Notes: generated from the letters alone by a model not told the origin. 64,000 nucleotides of DNA from Nostoc sp. CHAB 5834 (GCA_020829485.1 JAIVFU010000013.1:1-64000); one strand, 5' to 3'. Numbered from the stretch's first letter, positions 1-9,295 are shown. A program made the numbers and translations.

Positions 1-142
1 TTTCTCCTGATGCCAACATTAATATTGCACGGGCACGTTTTGCCAAACCCAATGGGGTTGTTGACTTACGCAACCAACTGTTTAGTACATCTTGTTGCTC
101 ACTAGTCATTTCAACCCGGATACTTGAGATACGTCCTTGCAT
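1..142 (-). CDS. IS630-type transposase, N-terminal fragment cut by window edge
   Basis: Minus-strand reading frame open from an ATG at 142 to the window edge, about 47 codons. It begins MQGRISSIRVEMTSEQQ and continues with a basic stretch containing LAKRARAILMLASGE. This resembles the N-terminal helix-turn-helix of IS630-family transposases, which bind the terminal inverted repeats. The catalytic DDE part would lie outside the window, so intactness cannot be judged. IS630-type elements duplicate TA on insertion, and two small elements in this window (915-1013 and 60532-60620) are flanked by TA; a link is only inference. Confidence 0.55.
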   Translation of the reverse strand, partial: MQGRISSIRVEMTSEQQDVLNSWLRKSTTPLGLAKRARAILMLASGE

Positions 143-274
143 GTCTGATTTTTATACTACCCTACAAAAAATATCCTCCTCTATTTCCGACCCTTTTTTG
201 CGGTGACGTGTACTAAGTATAGCTTTAGGTAAAATCGTGGCGAATTGAGGGTTTAAATTTAAACGCAAAGTGAA

Positions 275-314
275 GGCAGCGCGGTCTTGGGGGTTTCCCC
301 CATGAGCGACTGCC
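275..314. repeat. Small dispersed palindromic repeat, copy 1
   Basis: A roughly 40-bp unit with the core hairpin GGGGGTTTCCCCC, flanked by GGCAGCG and GACTGCC. The same unit recurs at 39105-39144 and, reverse-complemented and diverged, inside the Uma2 gene near 21721-21765. The rest of 143-422 contains no gene that I can support; it is the upstream region of the toxin-antitoxin pair. Confidence 0.75.
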
Positions 315-422
315 GTCGCGCAGAGGTACGCAGAGAATTTGCTACGAATTAATTAAATGTTGTACTTAGCAATCGATAAAATTGTAAATATAGCCTGACC
401 AAATATCAGAGGATTTACATCC

Positions 423-749
423 GTGACACTCAAAGAGTTAGAACAACAACTTCTTGCCCTCAGTCCTGGTGAAAAATTGCAGGCTATACATTTACTTGCT
501 CAAAGTCTCGGCAACTATTGGCAAGGAATTGAAAAGACTCCTAGAGTCTGTGGTGGAGAAGCTTGCATTGCTAAAACTCGTATTCCCGTTTGGGTACTTG
601 TGGAAGCTCGCCGTCTTGGATATAGTGATGCTGACCTTTTGACGAGCTATCCAACCATTACAGCTACAGATATAGCTAATGCTTGGGTATATGCAGAAGC
701 TCATCCCGATGAAATCGAATTGGCAATTGAGCGTAATGAGGTTGCCTAG
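423..749 (+). CDS. DUF433 family protein, antitoxin-like
   Basis: 108 residues from a GTG start. The DUF433 core spans about residues 38-100 (TPRVCGGEACIAKTRIPV, then the VEARRLGYSDADLL and YPTITATDIANAW segments). DUF433 proteins are small helical proteins usually encoded next to DUF5615 PIN-like proteins and regarded as antitoxins. Here the DUF5615 gene starts 3 bp after the stop codon, the normal arrangement for a co-transcribed pair. The protein looks complete although its partner is broken. The N-terminal 35 residues (KELEQQLLALSPGEKLQAI) resemble the addiction-module helix common in cyanobacterial antitoxins. Confidence 0.75.
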   Translation: MTLKELEQQLLALSPGEKLQAIHLLAQSLGNYWQGIEKTPRVCGGEACIAKTRIPVWVLVEARRLGYSDADLLTSYPTITATDIANAWVYAEAHPDEIELAIERNEVA

Positions 750-752
750 TCA

Positions 753-1195
753 ATGCTACGGTTTTACGCAGACGAGCAGTTTCCGTTTCCAGTTGTGCAA
801 TTATTACGCGCTTTGGTGCATGATGTTTTGACAGTTAAAGAAGCAGAAAATGCAGACCAAGGTATACCTGATGAGGAAGTACTAGCATTTGCCATAAGTC
901 AAGAACGCTCAATAAGCTGTTCCACATTTAACTTGCATAATTAGGGCGGGCAAGATGCCCACCCCACAAGAGTTATATTAATTTTAAATATGCAAACTAG
1001 ATGTGGTTTAGCTTATTAACTATCAACAGAATTGATTTTATCCGTTTGCATCGTTGTGATTCTAATCACTTTGGTATTATTGTTTGCACAAACAATCGTA
1101 ATTGGGAACAGTTCGCAGCACGGATAGATGAAGCTGTGACAGCAGAAGAACCGTTGCAAGGAAAACTAATTCGTGTGGTACGTCCAGTCACTTAA
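753..1195 (+). pseudogene. DUF5615 PIN-like toxin split by a 99-bp element
   Basis: The first part (753-914) encodes MLRFYADEQFPFPVVQLL to residue 54 (SQERSI), the start of a DUF5615 protein with the conserved acidic YADEQF. The second part resumes at 1016 in another frame with LTINRIDFIRLHR and runs to the stop at 1193-1195. Between them is an inverted-repeat element at 915-1013 flanked by TA. Removing the element and one TA restores the frame as SQERSI-LTINR, so the break is due to that insertion alone. DUF5615 proteins are PIN-like putative nucleases paired with DUF433; this copy should be inactive. Confidence 0.8.
915..1013. mobile_element. 99-bp MITE with TA target duplication
   Basis: Terminal inverted repeats of about 25 bp: left AGCTGTTCCACATTTAACTT (continuing GCATA), right end in reverse complement AGCTAAACCACATCTAGTTT (continuing GCATA). 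TA lies on both sides (913-914 and 1014-1015). No reading frame of useful length inside. TA duplication is characteristic of the IS630/Tc1 group, so the element is probably a non-autonomous derivative of one. Its centre carries the GGGCGGGCAAGATGCCCACC motif seen elsewhere in the window. Confidence 0.8.
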
Positions 1196-1315
1196 AATAA
1201 TTTGTGATGACGCTCCTGCGTCCCTCTAAGCGAAGCCATGCCGTTGGCGCAGCCTCTCGTAGAGAAGGCTTTACGCTGCGCTAACGTAATTAAGTTTTGG
1301 AACGGGGATTTAGAC

Positions 1316-1519
1316 ATAAGTGTCAACTTAACGTAAAAACCATGTCCCGCAAGGAACTGAAGTTCCAAGAATAATAGCTCAAGTCATCTAAAGATGACTA
1401 AATAATCCGAAAAATCTTTAGTCTACTTGAGTAGACTTTCGCTATTAGCCTGGGAATGAATTCCCAGGCGGGTGAGGAGGCCAAGCGTCAAGCTACTTTT
1501 AGCTTAAATTGACACCAAT
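1316..1519. mobile_element. Family A MITE, copy A1, with 11-bp target duplication
   Basis: 204 bp. The right end reads, in reverse complement, ATTGGTGTCAATTTAAGCTA; the left end is ATAAGTGTCAACTTAACGTA. It is flanked by exact 11-bp direct repeats GGGATTTAGAC at 1305-1315 and 1520-1530. The interior carries short hairpins (AAGGAACTGAAGTTCC, AGTCATCTAAAGATGACT, AGTCTACTTGAGTAGACT) and matches copy A2 in inverse orientation. Duplications of 10-12 bp are typical of IS4-related transposases, so a transposase in trans from that group is likely (inference). Confidence 0.85.
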
Positions 1520-1534
1520 GGGATTTAGACCCTG

Positions 1535-1700
1535 CCTAATATACTTACGGCTTGTTAGAAGCGGGGGATGTGAACTACCCCGCCGTAAGACGGACAGGGC
1601 TTCCCAATTCATCGGGAATGGCCATCAATTACTTCGTAGTTTTTTTGGTCTTACATTCCCTCCAAGGGCAGGAGTCCTGGTTCCCAAGACCCAGATTTTT
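1535..1700. other. Possible end of an IS200/IS605-type element
   Basis: On the minus strand the segment contains GAAGCCCTGTCCGTCTTACG followed by GCGGGGTAGTTCACATCCCC, resembling the subterminal hairpins found beyond tnpB genes of IS200/IS605 elements. A second hairpin (TTCCCAATTCATCGGGAA) is adjacent. No tnpB reading frame survives nearby. This is a resemblance only. Confidence 0.3.
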
Positions 1701-2109
1701 TTCTTCTCCCAAGGGGAGACGCCAAGGGCGATGCAACATATACCTATTAGCTTGATTTTCGCTTATGGCATTGATGGTCAAGACAATTTTTAGTTTACCA
1801 GAAAATTTTGGGGATTCGTCATACATCCAGAATTTGTTTATTGCATAAGCAAAAAATTAATTCCAGATGCAATCCTCACCCTCCGCTCCCTATCCCCATC
1901 TTATGAGTACATTGAAGGTGGGGACTTCCGCGACACGTTAAACCCACAGAATTGCTTAAAAAGTTTTGATGGAATGCACAAATGGTAAAGTCATCAAGTA
2001 TGTGTTGCAACAATTTTTATAACAGTAGTTTACTTCTCTGGTACATGTGTATTTAAAAACACCTGTATGATCTTCCAGAGAGTTGAACTGTTTTATTTAT
2101 ACACGAAAA

Positions 2110-2140
2110 AACGCTTGAGAGTTTTGCTCACTCAAGCGTT
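2110..2140. terminator. Strong hairpin, terminator-like
   Basis: Perfect 10-bp stem AACGCTTGAG / CTCAAGCGTT with an 11-base loop, flanked by A and T runs on either side, so it could stop transcription in both directions. No gene lies immediately upstream on either strand. It may end a short RNA or be left over from a lost gene. Confidence 0.45.
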
Positions 2141-3190
2141 TCTTCGTAAAAGCTTATACCAACTCACTCGTTTGATGCAACATTTGAAATCTGCAACGCC
2201 CCCTTATTAGGGAGCATTGCGGGGATAACTTGTGACAAACATGTGGTGAAATGGTATCACTCCTTGCACTAATTAAGAATATCTCTTTCGCAAGAATACC
2301 AGGGTTCTGATGAGTGACAGTTTATGAACTGAACACTAGTTAAAAACGACTCATCATGAATAGTAACTAACAAAACTAAGCACGATTGTAGCAATTTTCT
2401 AAGTATAGTATAAAAATTTATAGTTTATTAGCTATCGCCTACCACTGAGTACAGTTTCAAAGTGTCCAGCAAGTAGCAGCATAATTATCTCAAAATTGGC
2501 AGCAAACGAACCGGAAAGCATCAGTAGAAAATCGCCATTGAGTAAGCCAGATAAGCCTTTGATATTGACATAGAAGCGATTTAGAGGAGAATAAATTATC
2601 AAATTCTCAATTGATAAAAGTATTCTTTAGAGGATGGCAACCGAAGAACGAATGCTCAACCCAAGCAGATTGAAAAGTTTGGGTTAGGTATCTTCTATCT
2701 CTTAGCAAACGGCGACATCCAACCCTTCCGCATAGTGTAGGCGGTTACATCCTTCGTTGAAGCAAAATACAGCTTTTTCACTGACGATTTCCGCGATATT
2801 CAAAACGATTTTGCGTGTTTATATAAAAACAACTGAGGCGGATTATGGGTAAGATTTAAGAATTTATTATACCTGTGCCTTATTTAGATAGACGTTTCAC
2901 CTTTGGTTAAAATAGCCGCTCTCCTACGAGCAAACGCCTTAACCTGTTGTCTAGGTGTGTGGTAAGATTGCCTGGAACAGAGGTTTTATCTGAGTTGGAA
3001 TCTGGTATAAATTGCAAAGGTCAAGCTGACCGATCATTAACTCCCACAATACTTTTCCTATGGATTTGGAAAATATACAACAAGGCTGGTGACGAACTGA
3101 GTGGAATTTGTAGATGAATATCTAAAATTTGCTATCAGACTTAACCAACTCCCACAATTTTGACTTTTATTTGATTTTTAGGATACACAC

Positions 3191-4345
3191 ATGAACGACA
3201 AGCTGATGCTGATGATTCCAGGCCCAACACCGGTGCCAGAAGCTGCCTTACTGGCATTAGCCAAGCATCCGATTGGACACCGCACGAGTGAATTTAGCAA
3301 TATATTGGCAGAGGTGACGGAAAACCTCAAGTGGCTACATCAAACTCAAAGTGATGTGCTAACGCTGAATGTCAGTGGTACGGGTGCTGTAGAAGCGGGA
3401 ATAATTAATTTTCTCTCTCCAGGCGATCGCATTTTAGTTGGTTCTAATGGTAAATTTGGCGAACGCTGGGTAGAAATAGGTCAAGCCTACGGTTTGAATG
3501 TAGAAGAAGTGAAGGTGGAATGGGGAAAACCCTTAGACCCCGCAGTATTTGCCGAAAAACTCCAAACAGATACTCAAAAGCAAATTAAAGCCGTAATCAT
3601 CACCCACAGCGAAACCTCTACGGGTGTTTTGAATGATTTAGAAACCATCAACCGCCACGTCAAAGAACACGGTGAAGCTTTAATTATCGTTGATGCTGTC
3701 ACTAGCTTAGGTGCGTTCAATCTACCTGTGGATGCTTGGGGCTTGGATATAGTCGCTTCCGGTTCCCAAAAAGGTTATATGATTCCGCCGGGATTGGGTT
3801 TTGTCTCTGTCAGCCCCAAAGCTTGGGAAGCTTACAAAACTGCGAAGCTACCGAAATATTATTTGGACTTAGGCAAATATCGCAAAGCCACAGCCAAAAA
3901 TACAACTCCATTTACTCCGCCTGTAAACTTGATCGTAGCGCTGCATACCACGTTGCGAATCATGAAAGAGGAAGGTTTGGAGTCAATATTTGCTCGACAT
4001 GAACGGCTGAAAAATGCTACCCGCGCCGCCATTCAAGGGTTAAATTTACCCCTGTTTGCAGCAGATAGTTCCGCCAGTCCGGCGATTACGGCTGTAGCAC
4101 CACAAGGAATTGAACCGGATAAAATTCGGTCATTGATGAAAAAACGCTTTGATATTGCCCTAGCAGGTGGTCAAGACCATTTGAGTAACAAAATTTTCCG
4201 CATTGGTCACTTGGGTTTTGTGAGCGATCGCGATATTCTTAGCTGTATCGCATCCTTAGAAGTTACCCTAAGAGAACTTGGCTATGAAGACTTTACCCCT
4301 GGAGCTGGTATAGCGGCAGCAGTTAAAGTATTTAGTCAGTCTTGA
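3191..4345 (+). CDS. Class V aminotransferase (alanine/serine-glyoxylate aminotransferase type)
   Basis: 384 residues, full length. A pyridoxal-phosphate enzyme of fold type I: MIPGPTPVPE near the N terminus, GTGAVEAG around residues 63-70, the VDAVTSLG aspartate near 168, and the cofactor lysine K194 in SGSQKGYM. Family members transfer amino groups between alanine or serine and glyoxylate, a photorespiratory step. In heterocystous cyanobacteria this protein was long annotated as the 42-kDa subunit of a soluble hydrogenase; the sequence supports only an aminotransferase. It is monocistronic, with a strong terminator 18 bp downstream. Confidence 0.88.
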   Translation: MNDKLMLMIPGPTPVPEAALLALAKHPIGHRTSEFSNILAEVTENLKWLHQTQSDVLTLNVSGTGAVEAGIINFLSPGDRILVGSNGKFGERWVEIGQAYGLNVEEVKVEWGKPLDPAVFAEKLQTDTQKQIKAVIITHSETSTGVLNDLETINRHVKEHGEALIIVDAVTSLGAFNLPVDAWGLDIVASGSQKGYMIPPGLGFVSVSPKAWEAYKTAKLPKYYLDLGKYRKATAKNTTPFTPPVNLIVALHTTLRIMKEEGLESIFARHERLKNATRAAIQGLNLPLFAADSSASPAITAVAPQGIEPDKIRSLMKKRFDIALAGGQDHLSNKIFRIGHLGFVSDRDILSCIASLEVTLRELGYEDFTPGAGIAAAVKVFSQS

Positions 4346-4362
4346 GTACTGAGCATTAAATC

Positions 4363-4394
4363 AAAAGAGCGAGTTAAATTCAACTCGCTCTTTT
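4363..4394 (+). terminator. Intrinsic terminator of the aminotransferase gene
   Basis: Perfect 13-bp stem AAAAGAGCGAGTT / AACTCGCTCTTTT with a 6-base loop, followed by TAATTTG, 18 bp after the stop codon. The remainder up to 4689 has two near-identical AT-rich copies of ATACCAAATTG..TAAATAGTATTATTT (around 4493 and 4588) but no gene. Confidence 0.85.
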
Positions 4395-4689
4395 AATTTG
4401 TATATAAATGAGTAGAAACCGCCAAAGTTAATAAACCTATACAACCTTTGTACAAGGTAGAGTGGATATGATCTGTCCCAATTTTCATAAATTATACCAA
4501 ATTGTTCTAAATAGTATTATTTGCTCTGAAGACAGTCTGATAGCTTATTTGACACCAAACAAGACTAATTCTGGCAACTTAGCATGATACCAAATTGGTA
4601 TAAATAGTATTATTTCAGATTTTGATAATAGCCTTTTGTTAGAGACTTTTGATTTAAAATCCAAAATCCAAAATCCAAAATTATTATGA

Positions 4690-4881
4690 CTATGCCGTTT
4701 CCAACCAATCATAAATTTGGTCTAACTGCTCTAGAGTAATCAAACCATACTGCCAAAGAATCATTGCCAAAGGGCCTGGATCTTGCTCACGATGGCGAAG
4801 CGCCACCGCCAGCGATGCTGTGGAAATTGCCAAGTCTTCTTGCAAAAAATTAATCAGTCGAGAATATTTTGATGGTGACAT
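4690..4881 (-). CDS. DUF2949 family small protein
   Basis: 63 residues, MSPSKYSRLINFLQEDLAIS to the end YDWLETA. The family is small and essentially cyanobacterial; function unknown. The frame is open to 4995, but the start is fixed here by a very good Shine-Dalgarno sequence, AAGGAGGTGAG, ending 6 bases before this ATG; the longer version has no comparable site. The predicted helical pattern (LQEDLAIS, LAVALR, LAMILWQYGLI, LEQLDQIYDWL) suggests a helix-turn-helix-like fold. Confidence 0.78.
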   Translation of the reverse strand: MSPSKYSRLINFLQEDLAISTASLAVALRHREQDPGPLAMILWQYGLITLEQLDQIYDWLETA

Positions 4882-5424
4882 TTGTGCCTCACCTCCTTGT
4901 GCAGAATGTATTGTCATATATGAGTTCACCATTGCTCGGTAGCCAGTAGCCAGTATTTTATCTGTCACTTTGCCGTTATCGGCCATACACCCCACCAGAG
5001 TTTTTTTTGATTTGCTTTTAACAGAGGCAACTCATAGAAAATCTGAGAAATATAAATTTTCGTATAAATTATCTGCTCAATTCTCAAGCAGTATTTTTAC
5101 TTAGTTAAATTGGCTCCATTTTGTTTACTTTTGTGCGTTATTTAATTACACATGTAGTAACAAAGATTCCATAGCCTATATTCTCTTATTGGCGACTATT
5201 TACACTTACGCCCAAGGGAATATTTTTGCCAAACCTTAAGACTGCGATTTCAGGTTGGAGACAGTAGAATTTTACATCATTACCACAGTTTTTAAATAGT
5301 AGCGTTACAGATGGATTTTTACCATAGGACGTGCCATTTTTTACAAAAAAAACATAGATTTCGATAGTATAGACTCTGAAAAGAGCAACCATCCAAATCT
5401 TTATCTCCGCAAAGCACCGAAGTC
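4882..5424. other. Intergenic stretch without a supported gene
   Basis: AT-rich. A minus-strand frame of 80 codons (5186-5428) has no recognisable domain, no Shine-Dalgarno sequence and poor codon use, so I do not call it. Nothing else of note. Confidence 0.4.
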
Positions 5425-5931
5425 TCAAGGCTCAATTTTGACAATATCGCCCACTTTCAACTTCAACTCGGCAGCCCTTCCAGAGCGAAGTTCAATCACC
5501 TTATCGATTGGTGTATTGGGCCCATAGGTAGGACAAGGTTCAGTTGCACAAGGAGGTGCAGAAGCCTGAATATATTTAACTACACCGTTCTGTAAAAATA
5601 CCATATCCAAGGGCACAGGTACATTCTTCATCCAGAAACTAACCGGTTGTGGTGAAGGGAACCCAAACAACATCCCTCGGTTATCTGGCAAAGCTGGTCG
5701 ATACATCAACCCCATAGCTTGCTGTTGTGGTGTCTGCGCCACTTCTAACTGAATGATTGTGCCATTAGGAACAATAGCTTTAGCAGAAATTGGTAGTTTT
5801 TGACCTAAGCTCTGTGGTGCTGGAGTTTGAGAAGGAGATGTGGAGTTGGGAGGTTTAGCTGTTGTTGGCACAGAACAGCCCATCAGTAAAATACTCAGCA
5901 ACATTGAGAGCAAACTTAGTCGATAAGTCAT
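5425..5931 (-). CDS. DUF192 family lipoprotein
   Basis: 168 residues. Lipoprotein signal peptide with lipobox LLMGC (cysteine 19), then a Pro/Ser/Thr-rich linker to about residue 45, then a DUF192 domain (LEVAQTPQQQAMGLMYRP, FGFPSPQPVSFWMKNVPVPLD, VIELRSG). DUF192 is a small barrel of unknown function, usually exported. The cysteine pair in APPCATEPCPTYG is characteristic of cyanobacterial members. Probably anchored to the outer face of the cytoplasmic membrane. It stands alone between intergenic repeats. Confidence 0.8.
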   Translation of the reverse strand: MTYRLSLLSMLLSILLMGCSVPTTAKPPNSTSPSQTPAPQSLGQKLPISAKAIVPNGTIIQLEVAQTPQQQAMGLMYRPALPDNRGMLFGFPSPQPVSFWMKNVPVPLDMVFLQNGVVKYIQASAPPCATEPCPTYGPNTPIDKVIELRSGRAAELKLKVGDIVKIEP

Positions 5932-5994
5932 AATTATTTTTGATTTCGTAATTTAGATTTCAATTTTACAGAATTTAAGCTAGAAAACTCACGG

Positions 5995-6226
5995 CTTTTA
6001 TTCGTCCCTTGAGGAGGCAGTTCTTGCTGGGAGAATCCACACCTTATACTAGGTGGGATTGAAGCAAGGACGCTTTCGCTTTGTACCTCGTGGCACTTTC
6101 TGCGACGCTCGTAAGCGTTGCATTAGCGTTAGCGAAGCGGTAGCGAGGAACGAGCGTCCGTAGGAGCGTCTGACTCCCTAACGCTGCGCTATCTGCCTCC
6201 TGCCTTCTGTTGTAAACTTCTGCCAC
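5995..6226. repeat. Cluster of short palindromic GC-rich repeats
   Basis: Contains interleaved units such as GCGACGCTCGTAAGCGTT, TTAGCGTTAGCGAAGCGG and AACGCTGCGC, short repeat words found throughout Nostoc-type genomes and also here near 1220-1290. The 60-codon minus-strand frame across it is made of these repeats and is not a gene. Confidence 0.6.
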
Positions 6227-6232
6227 AGTGTA

Positions 6233-6919
6233 CTAAGATTCTCTCAAAACGTACCCTACGCCTCGCACCGTTTGAATGAGGCGCTTTTGTCCTTCATCTT
6301 CAATTTTTAGGCGCAAGTAGCGGATGTACACTTCAATTACATTCGACTCACCCAGAAAGTCGTAACCCCAAACATTTTCTAAAATTTGTTCGCGGGTTAA
6401 TACCTCACGGGGATGTTCCATTAAGAATTTTAATAGTTCAAATTCTTTCATTGTTAAGTCAATTGTCCGTCCGCTATGTATGGCACGGCGAGTTGCTATA
6501 TCTAAAATTAGCTCCCCAAAGCGTAACTGCTCCGTGGTATCCACATCAGGTTTTAAGTAGAGCCGAATCAACTTCAAAAAGTCTTCTGAGCGATAAGGCT
6601 TGAGGATGTAATCATCCGCTCCTGCTTCTAGACAAGCTACACGATCATCGACTGTATCCCTTGCCATTAAAATTAACACAGGCGATCGCATACCAGTGCT
6701 TCTCAGATTTTTGCACAATGAGAGTCCTGATTCTCCTGCTAGCATCCGGTCTAAAACAATTAAAGCAGGTTGGCGATCGCGACAGTGTTGTAAACCACTA
6801 GTTGCATCATGAGCCAAAATTGATTCATAGCCAGCTTCTTGCAAATCGCAAAAAAGCTGATTTGCTAGGCTCTCATCGGTTTCAATCACCAAAACACAGG
6901 GACTTTGAGCAACTGTCAT
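6233..6919 (-). CDS. nblR: OmpR-type response regulator, probably NblR
   Basis: 228 residues. Receiver domain at 8-120 with phospho-acceptor D57 in IVLDRML and conserved lysine K107 in LKPYR; winged-helix DNA-binding domain at about 130-226 (LTMKEFELLKFLMEHPREVL, RYLRLKIEDEGQKRLIQTVR). The MARDTVDDRVACLEAGADDY segment and overall pattern match what I recall of cyanobacterial NblR, which promotes phycobilisome degradation and survival under nutrient or high-light stress. No histidine kinase is adjacent. The family is certain; NblR rather than a close paralogue is my recollection. Confidence 0.75.
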   Translation of the reverse strand: MTVAQSPCVLVIETDESLANQLFCDLQEAGYESILAHDATSGLQHCRDRQPALIVLDRMLAGESGLSLCKNLRSTGMRSPVLILMARDTVDDRVACLEAGADDYILKPYRSEDFLKLIRLYLKPDVDTTEQLRFGELILDIATRRAIHSGRTIDLTMKEFELLKFLMEHPREVLTREQILENVWGYDFLGESNVIEVYIRYLRLKIEDEGQKRLIQTVRGVGYVLRES

Positions 6920-7150
6920 AACAATTTGGGATATTGGATTTGGGATTGTAAAGATATTCCAGAGAAAATCTTTACATCAGTTAGAAGTGCAATTACGAGT
7001 TTTTAGTGATGGAGCAATCCTGATTTGACACGCTGCTAAGAATCTTTTAGCACGTTCAGGTGCCAGCCATCTAATTCTCCGATGCAATCTTAATAACTAA
7101 ATCCAAATACCATCCTTACACCAGTAATTCTGGAAGGAAATTAGTAAGTT

Positions 7151-7196
7151 GGGGAGTGGGGAGTGGGGAGTGGGGAGTGGGGAGTGGGGAGTGGGG
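7151..7196. repeat. Heptamer tandem repeat (GGGGAGT)6
   Basis: Six perfect copies of GGGGAGT plus GGGG, in the gap between the response regulator and nadK. This is the short tandemly repeated repetitive (STRR) type of heterocystous cyanobacteria. The small plus-strand reading frames beginning here are translations of the repeat. The rest of 6920-7249 shows no gene. Confidence 0.9.
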
Positions 7197-7249
7197 CATG
7201 AGGGAGAAATCAATTCAAAATTCAAAAACTTCTGTCTCCTGCCCAATAC

Positions 7250-8173
7250 TTACGGCAATTCTACCGAAGTTGGTTTTGCAATATGTGGTAAACCCCAACC
7301 TAATTTTTCTCGGAGAATTCGGAAAAACTCAGGCGGTTGCAGGCGAATAAATCTAACACTATATTGCGATCGCTCCATATATACTCTATCTTCTGGTAGT
7401 ACATAGCACCCTCCATTACCATCCACTACCATTACCAGCCGAGGAATATTGACTGGGTAGATGTTGACTGATTCAGTATCTGGAAATACTAATGCTCTAG
7501 AAGCTAGGGAATGGGGACAAATGGGTACTAGCTGTAAAACAGGTACGCCAGGGGTGACAACTGGGCCACCAGCACTCAATGAGTAAGCTGTAGAACCAGT
7601 AGGCGTAGAAACAATTACACCATCTGCTGCAATATCTACTGGCGCATGACGACCTATGGCAATTTCAAAATGACACATAGAGGTCAAAGGTTCGCGGTGC
7701 AGTACCATTTCATTCAAGCAGAGGGCTTCCCACAGCACTGCTTCTCCCCGAAATACTTTGACGGTGAGCATGGCTCGTTCTTCAATTTCATACTCACCCG
7801 CCATCGCCTGTTCTAGTGCTTGGGGCAATTGATTCAGGAAGGTTTCTGTCAAAAATCCCATGTGCCCGGTATTCACCGTTAGCAGTGGAATACCACAGGG
7901 GGCCACCTGACGGGACGCTGCTAAAACAGTGCCGTCTCCTCCTAATACCACTGCAAACTCCATATCCGAGTCAAAACCAGGGGGCGTTAGACCGTCAATG
8001 GGGGTGTGGCATACAGGACTCTCCGGGTTGGAGTAGCCCAATATTCCACCGATACTCGATGTGATACACACATCCCAACCGGCTGCGGTTAGCTTGTCTT
8101 TCAACTCGATAGCGACACGGCCCGCTATCGGTTTAACGTCATTGTAGATAATGCCTGCTTTCGGCACACTCAA
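7250..8173 (-). CDS. nadK: NAD kinase
   Basis: 307 residues. Phosphorylates NAD to NADP, supplying the photosynthetic electron acceptor. Signatures: [14 protein letters not shown] around residues 80-92 (the GGDGT motif with catalytic aspartate), [10 protein letters not shown] near 105, LNEMVLHR, and the glycine-rich [16 protein letters not shown] segment around 192-206. Length fits cyanobacterial NAD kinases. The C terminus ends close to the STRR array. A second enzyme of NADP supply in this window, independent of the pncB-nadE locus at 32600-37396. Confidence 0.93.
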   Translation of the reverse strand: MSVPKAGIIYNDVKPIAGRVAIELKDKLTAAGWDVCITSSIGGILGYSNPESPVCHTPIDGLTPPGFDSDMEFAVVLGGDGTVLAASRQVAPCGIPLLTVNTGHMGFLTETFLNQLPQALEQAMAGEYEIEERAMLTVKVFRGEAVLWEALCLNEMVLHREPLTSMCHFEIAIGRHAPVDIAADGVIVSTPTGSTAYSLSAGGPVVTPGVPVLQLVPICPHSLASRALVFPDTESVNIYPVNIPRLVMVVDGNGGCYVLPEDRVYMERSQYSVRFIRLQPPEFFRILREKLGWGLPHIAKPTSVELP

Positions 8174-8296
8174 ATATCCAAGTTTAGGCGATGCTCTTTA
8201 TTATGTAATCCTTACACATTTTGGTCATGTAGTCATTAATCTAGAGTCAAATATCCAGAGTCTAGAATTTAACGACTAATGTCTGTTTTGTAATGA

Positions 8297-9295
8297 CTAT
8301 TGACTATTGGCTTTTGAAGACTCTTTAAAAGGAGTTTTTTTAGGTTTCTGCTTTTTATTTTTATTTTTCTGGTAGTCTAACTCTTTGAGCTTCTTCATTA
8401 TTCGGCTGAAGTACTCTTGTAGATAGCTTTCTAGGGTTGTGGTTTGTTGCGGATCTAAGCCAAAAACTTTGTATACTTCATCCATTGAAGCATTTAACTC
8501 TTTACCACTAGCCAATACTTCTGTAAATGCTAGCCTGTCTGCAACGTTCCATCCCCACTGAAAGAACCGCATTAAGCCCCGCACAGCACGTAGCAAGGTT
8601 ATTGGCATCCGCGTTACTCTGGCATCTTTTCCAGATAAACGTTCGCATAGGTTGATGATTTCTTCTGCACTCCAAGCACGAGTACCGACTACAGGAAAAG
8701 CTTGGTTTTGCGTTTCGGGTACACTCAATGCACGGATTGCAAACTTAGCAATGTCCTGAGTATCCATATAAGCGATGGGAGAAGAATTACCAGTTACCCA
8801 AACTGGCTGTGATTCCAGAATGGGAATCCCGTACTGACCGATTAATCCTTGCATGAACCCAGCTAGCCGCAAGATGGTATAATTCAAGCCTGACTCAGCC
8901 AATAAGAGTTCTGTACACCGCTTAATTTCCATTAGCGGCACTTCTGGGTATCTATCAGCATCTAATATCGAAAAGAAGATAAAATGCTCTACACCTGCCG
9001 CTTTTGCTGCTTGAATCAATGCTACTTTGCCGTCCCAGTCCACTTCTTTGATACTCAGTGAATCTGTAGGACGGGATGTTGACGCATCAATAACTTGGGT
9101 TACACCAACTAAAGCTTCGGCTAAGGTATCGGGGTAACGTAAATTTCCCGGTACGAGTTCTGCACCCCATTCTTTAAGAAAAGCTGCTTTTTTACTGCTT
9201 CGGACAAGACAGCGTACTTTATATCCCTCATCGATTGCACGACGAGCCACTTGTCTTCCTAAGGTGCCAGTGGCACCGACGATTAATAATGTCAT
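8297..9295 (-). CDS. ycf39: Ycf39, photosystem II assembly factor
   Basis: 332 residues. An atypical short-chain dehydrogenase/NmrA-like protein: N-terminal NAD(P)-binding motif LLIVGATGTLGRQVAR, then VRCLVRSSKKAAFLKEWGAE, IDASTSRPTDSL and TILRLAGFMQGLIGQYGIPI, all characteristic of Ycf39. In Synechocystis, Ycf39 with high-light-inducible proteins helps deliver chlorophyll to D1 during early photosystem II assembly; the plant homologue is HCF244. The C terminus carries a lysine-rich tail (KNKNKKQKPKK). petM lies just upstream on the same strand, but a hairpin at 9407-9444 separates them. Confidence 0.92.
   Translation of the reverse strand: MTLLIVGATGTLGRQVARRAIDEGYKVRCLVRSSKKAAFLKEWGAELVPGNLRYPDTLAEALVGVTQVIDASTSRPTDSLSIKEVDWDGKVALIQAAKAAGVEHFIFFSILDADRYPEVPLMEIKRCTELLLAESGLNYTILRLAGFMQGLIGQYGIPILESQPVWVTGNSSPIAYMDTQDIAKFAIRALSVPETQNQAFPVVGTRAWSAEEIINLCERLSGKDARVTRMPITLLRAVRGLMRFFQWGWNVADRLAFTEVLASGKELNASMDEVYKVFGLDPQQTTTLESYLQEYFSRIMKKLKELDYQKNKNKKQKPKKTPFKESSKANSQ

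Larger units (their letters stand above)
1196..3190. other. Long gene-poor stretch
   Basis: No convincing gene was found. It holds a family A element (1316-1519), a hairpin-rich segment around 1535-1700 that may be an IS200/IS605-type end, and a strong hairpin at 2110-2140. From 2200 to 3190 I see no repeats, RNA gene or conserved protein. A short frame ending near 2032 (KVIKYVLQQFL before a stop) could be the tail of a dead gene but is too short to name. The last 100 bases presumably hold the promoter of the aminotransferase. Confidence 0.5.

Noticed and set aside
1509..1826. Several overlapping frames of 60-95 codons
   Set aside because: No domain; they run through the end of family A copy A1 and a possible IS200/IS605 end.
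4882..4995. 38-codon N-terminal extension of the DUF2949 protein
   Set aside because: A near-perfect Shine-Dalgarno sequence directly precedes the internal ATG at 4881, and the extension is not typical of the family.
5186..5428. 80-codon minus-strand frame upstream end of the DUF192 gap
   Set aside because: No ribosome-binding site, no recognisable domain, cysteine- and phenylalanine-rich random-looking composition.
6044..6226. 60-codon minus-strand frame before the response regulator
   Set aside because: Composed of short dispersed palindromic repeats, no homology to any protein that I know.
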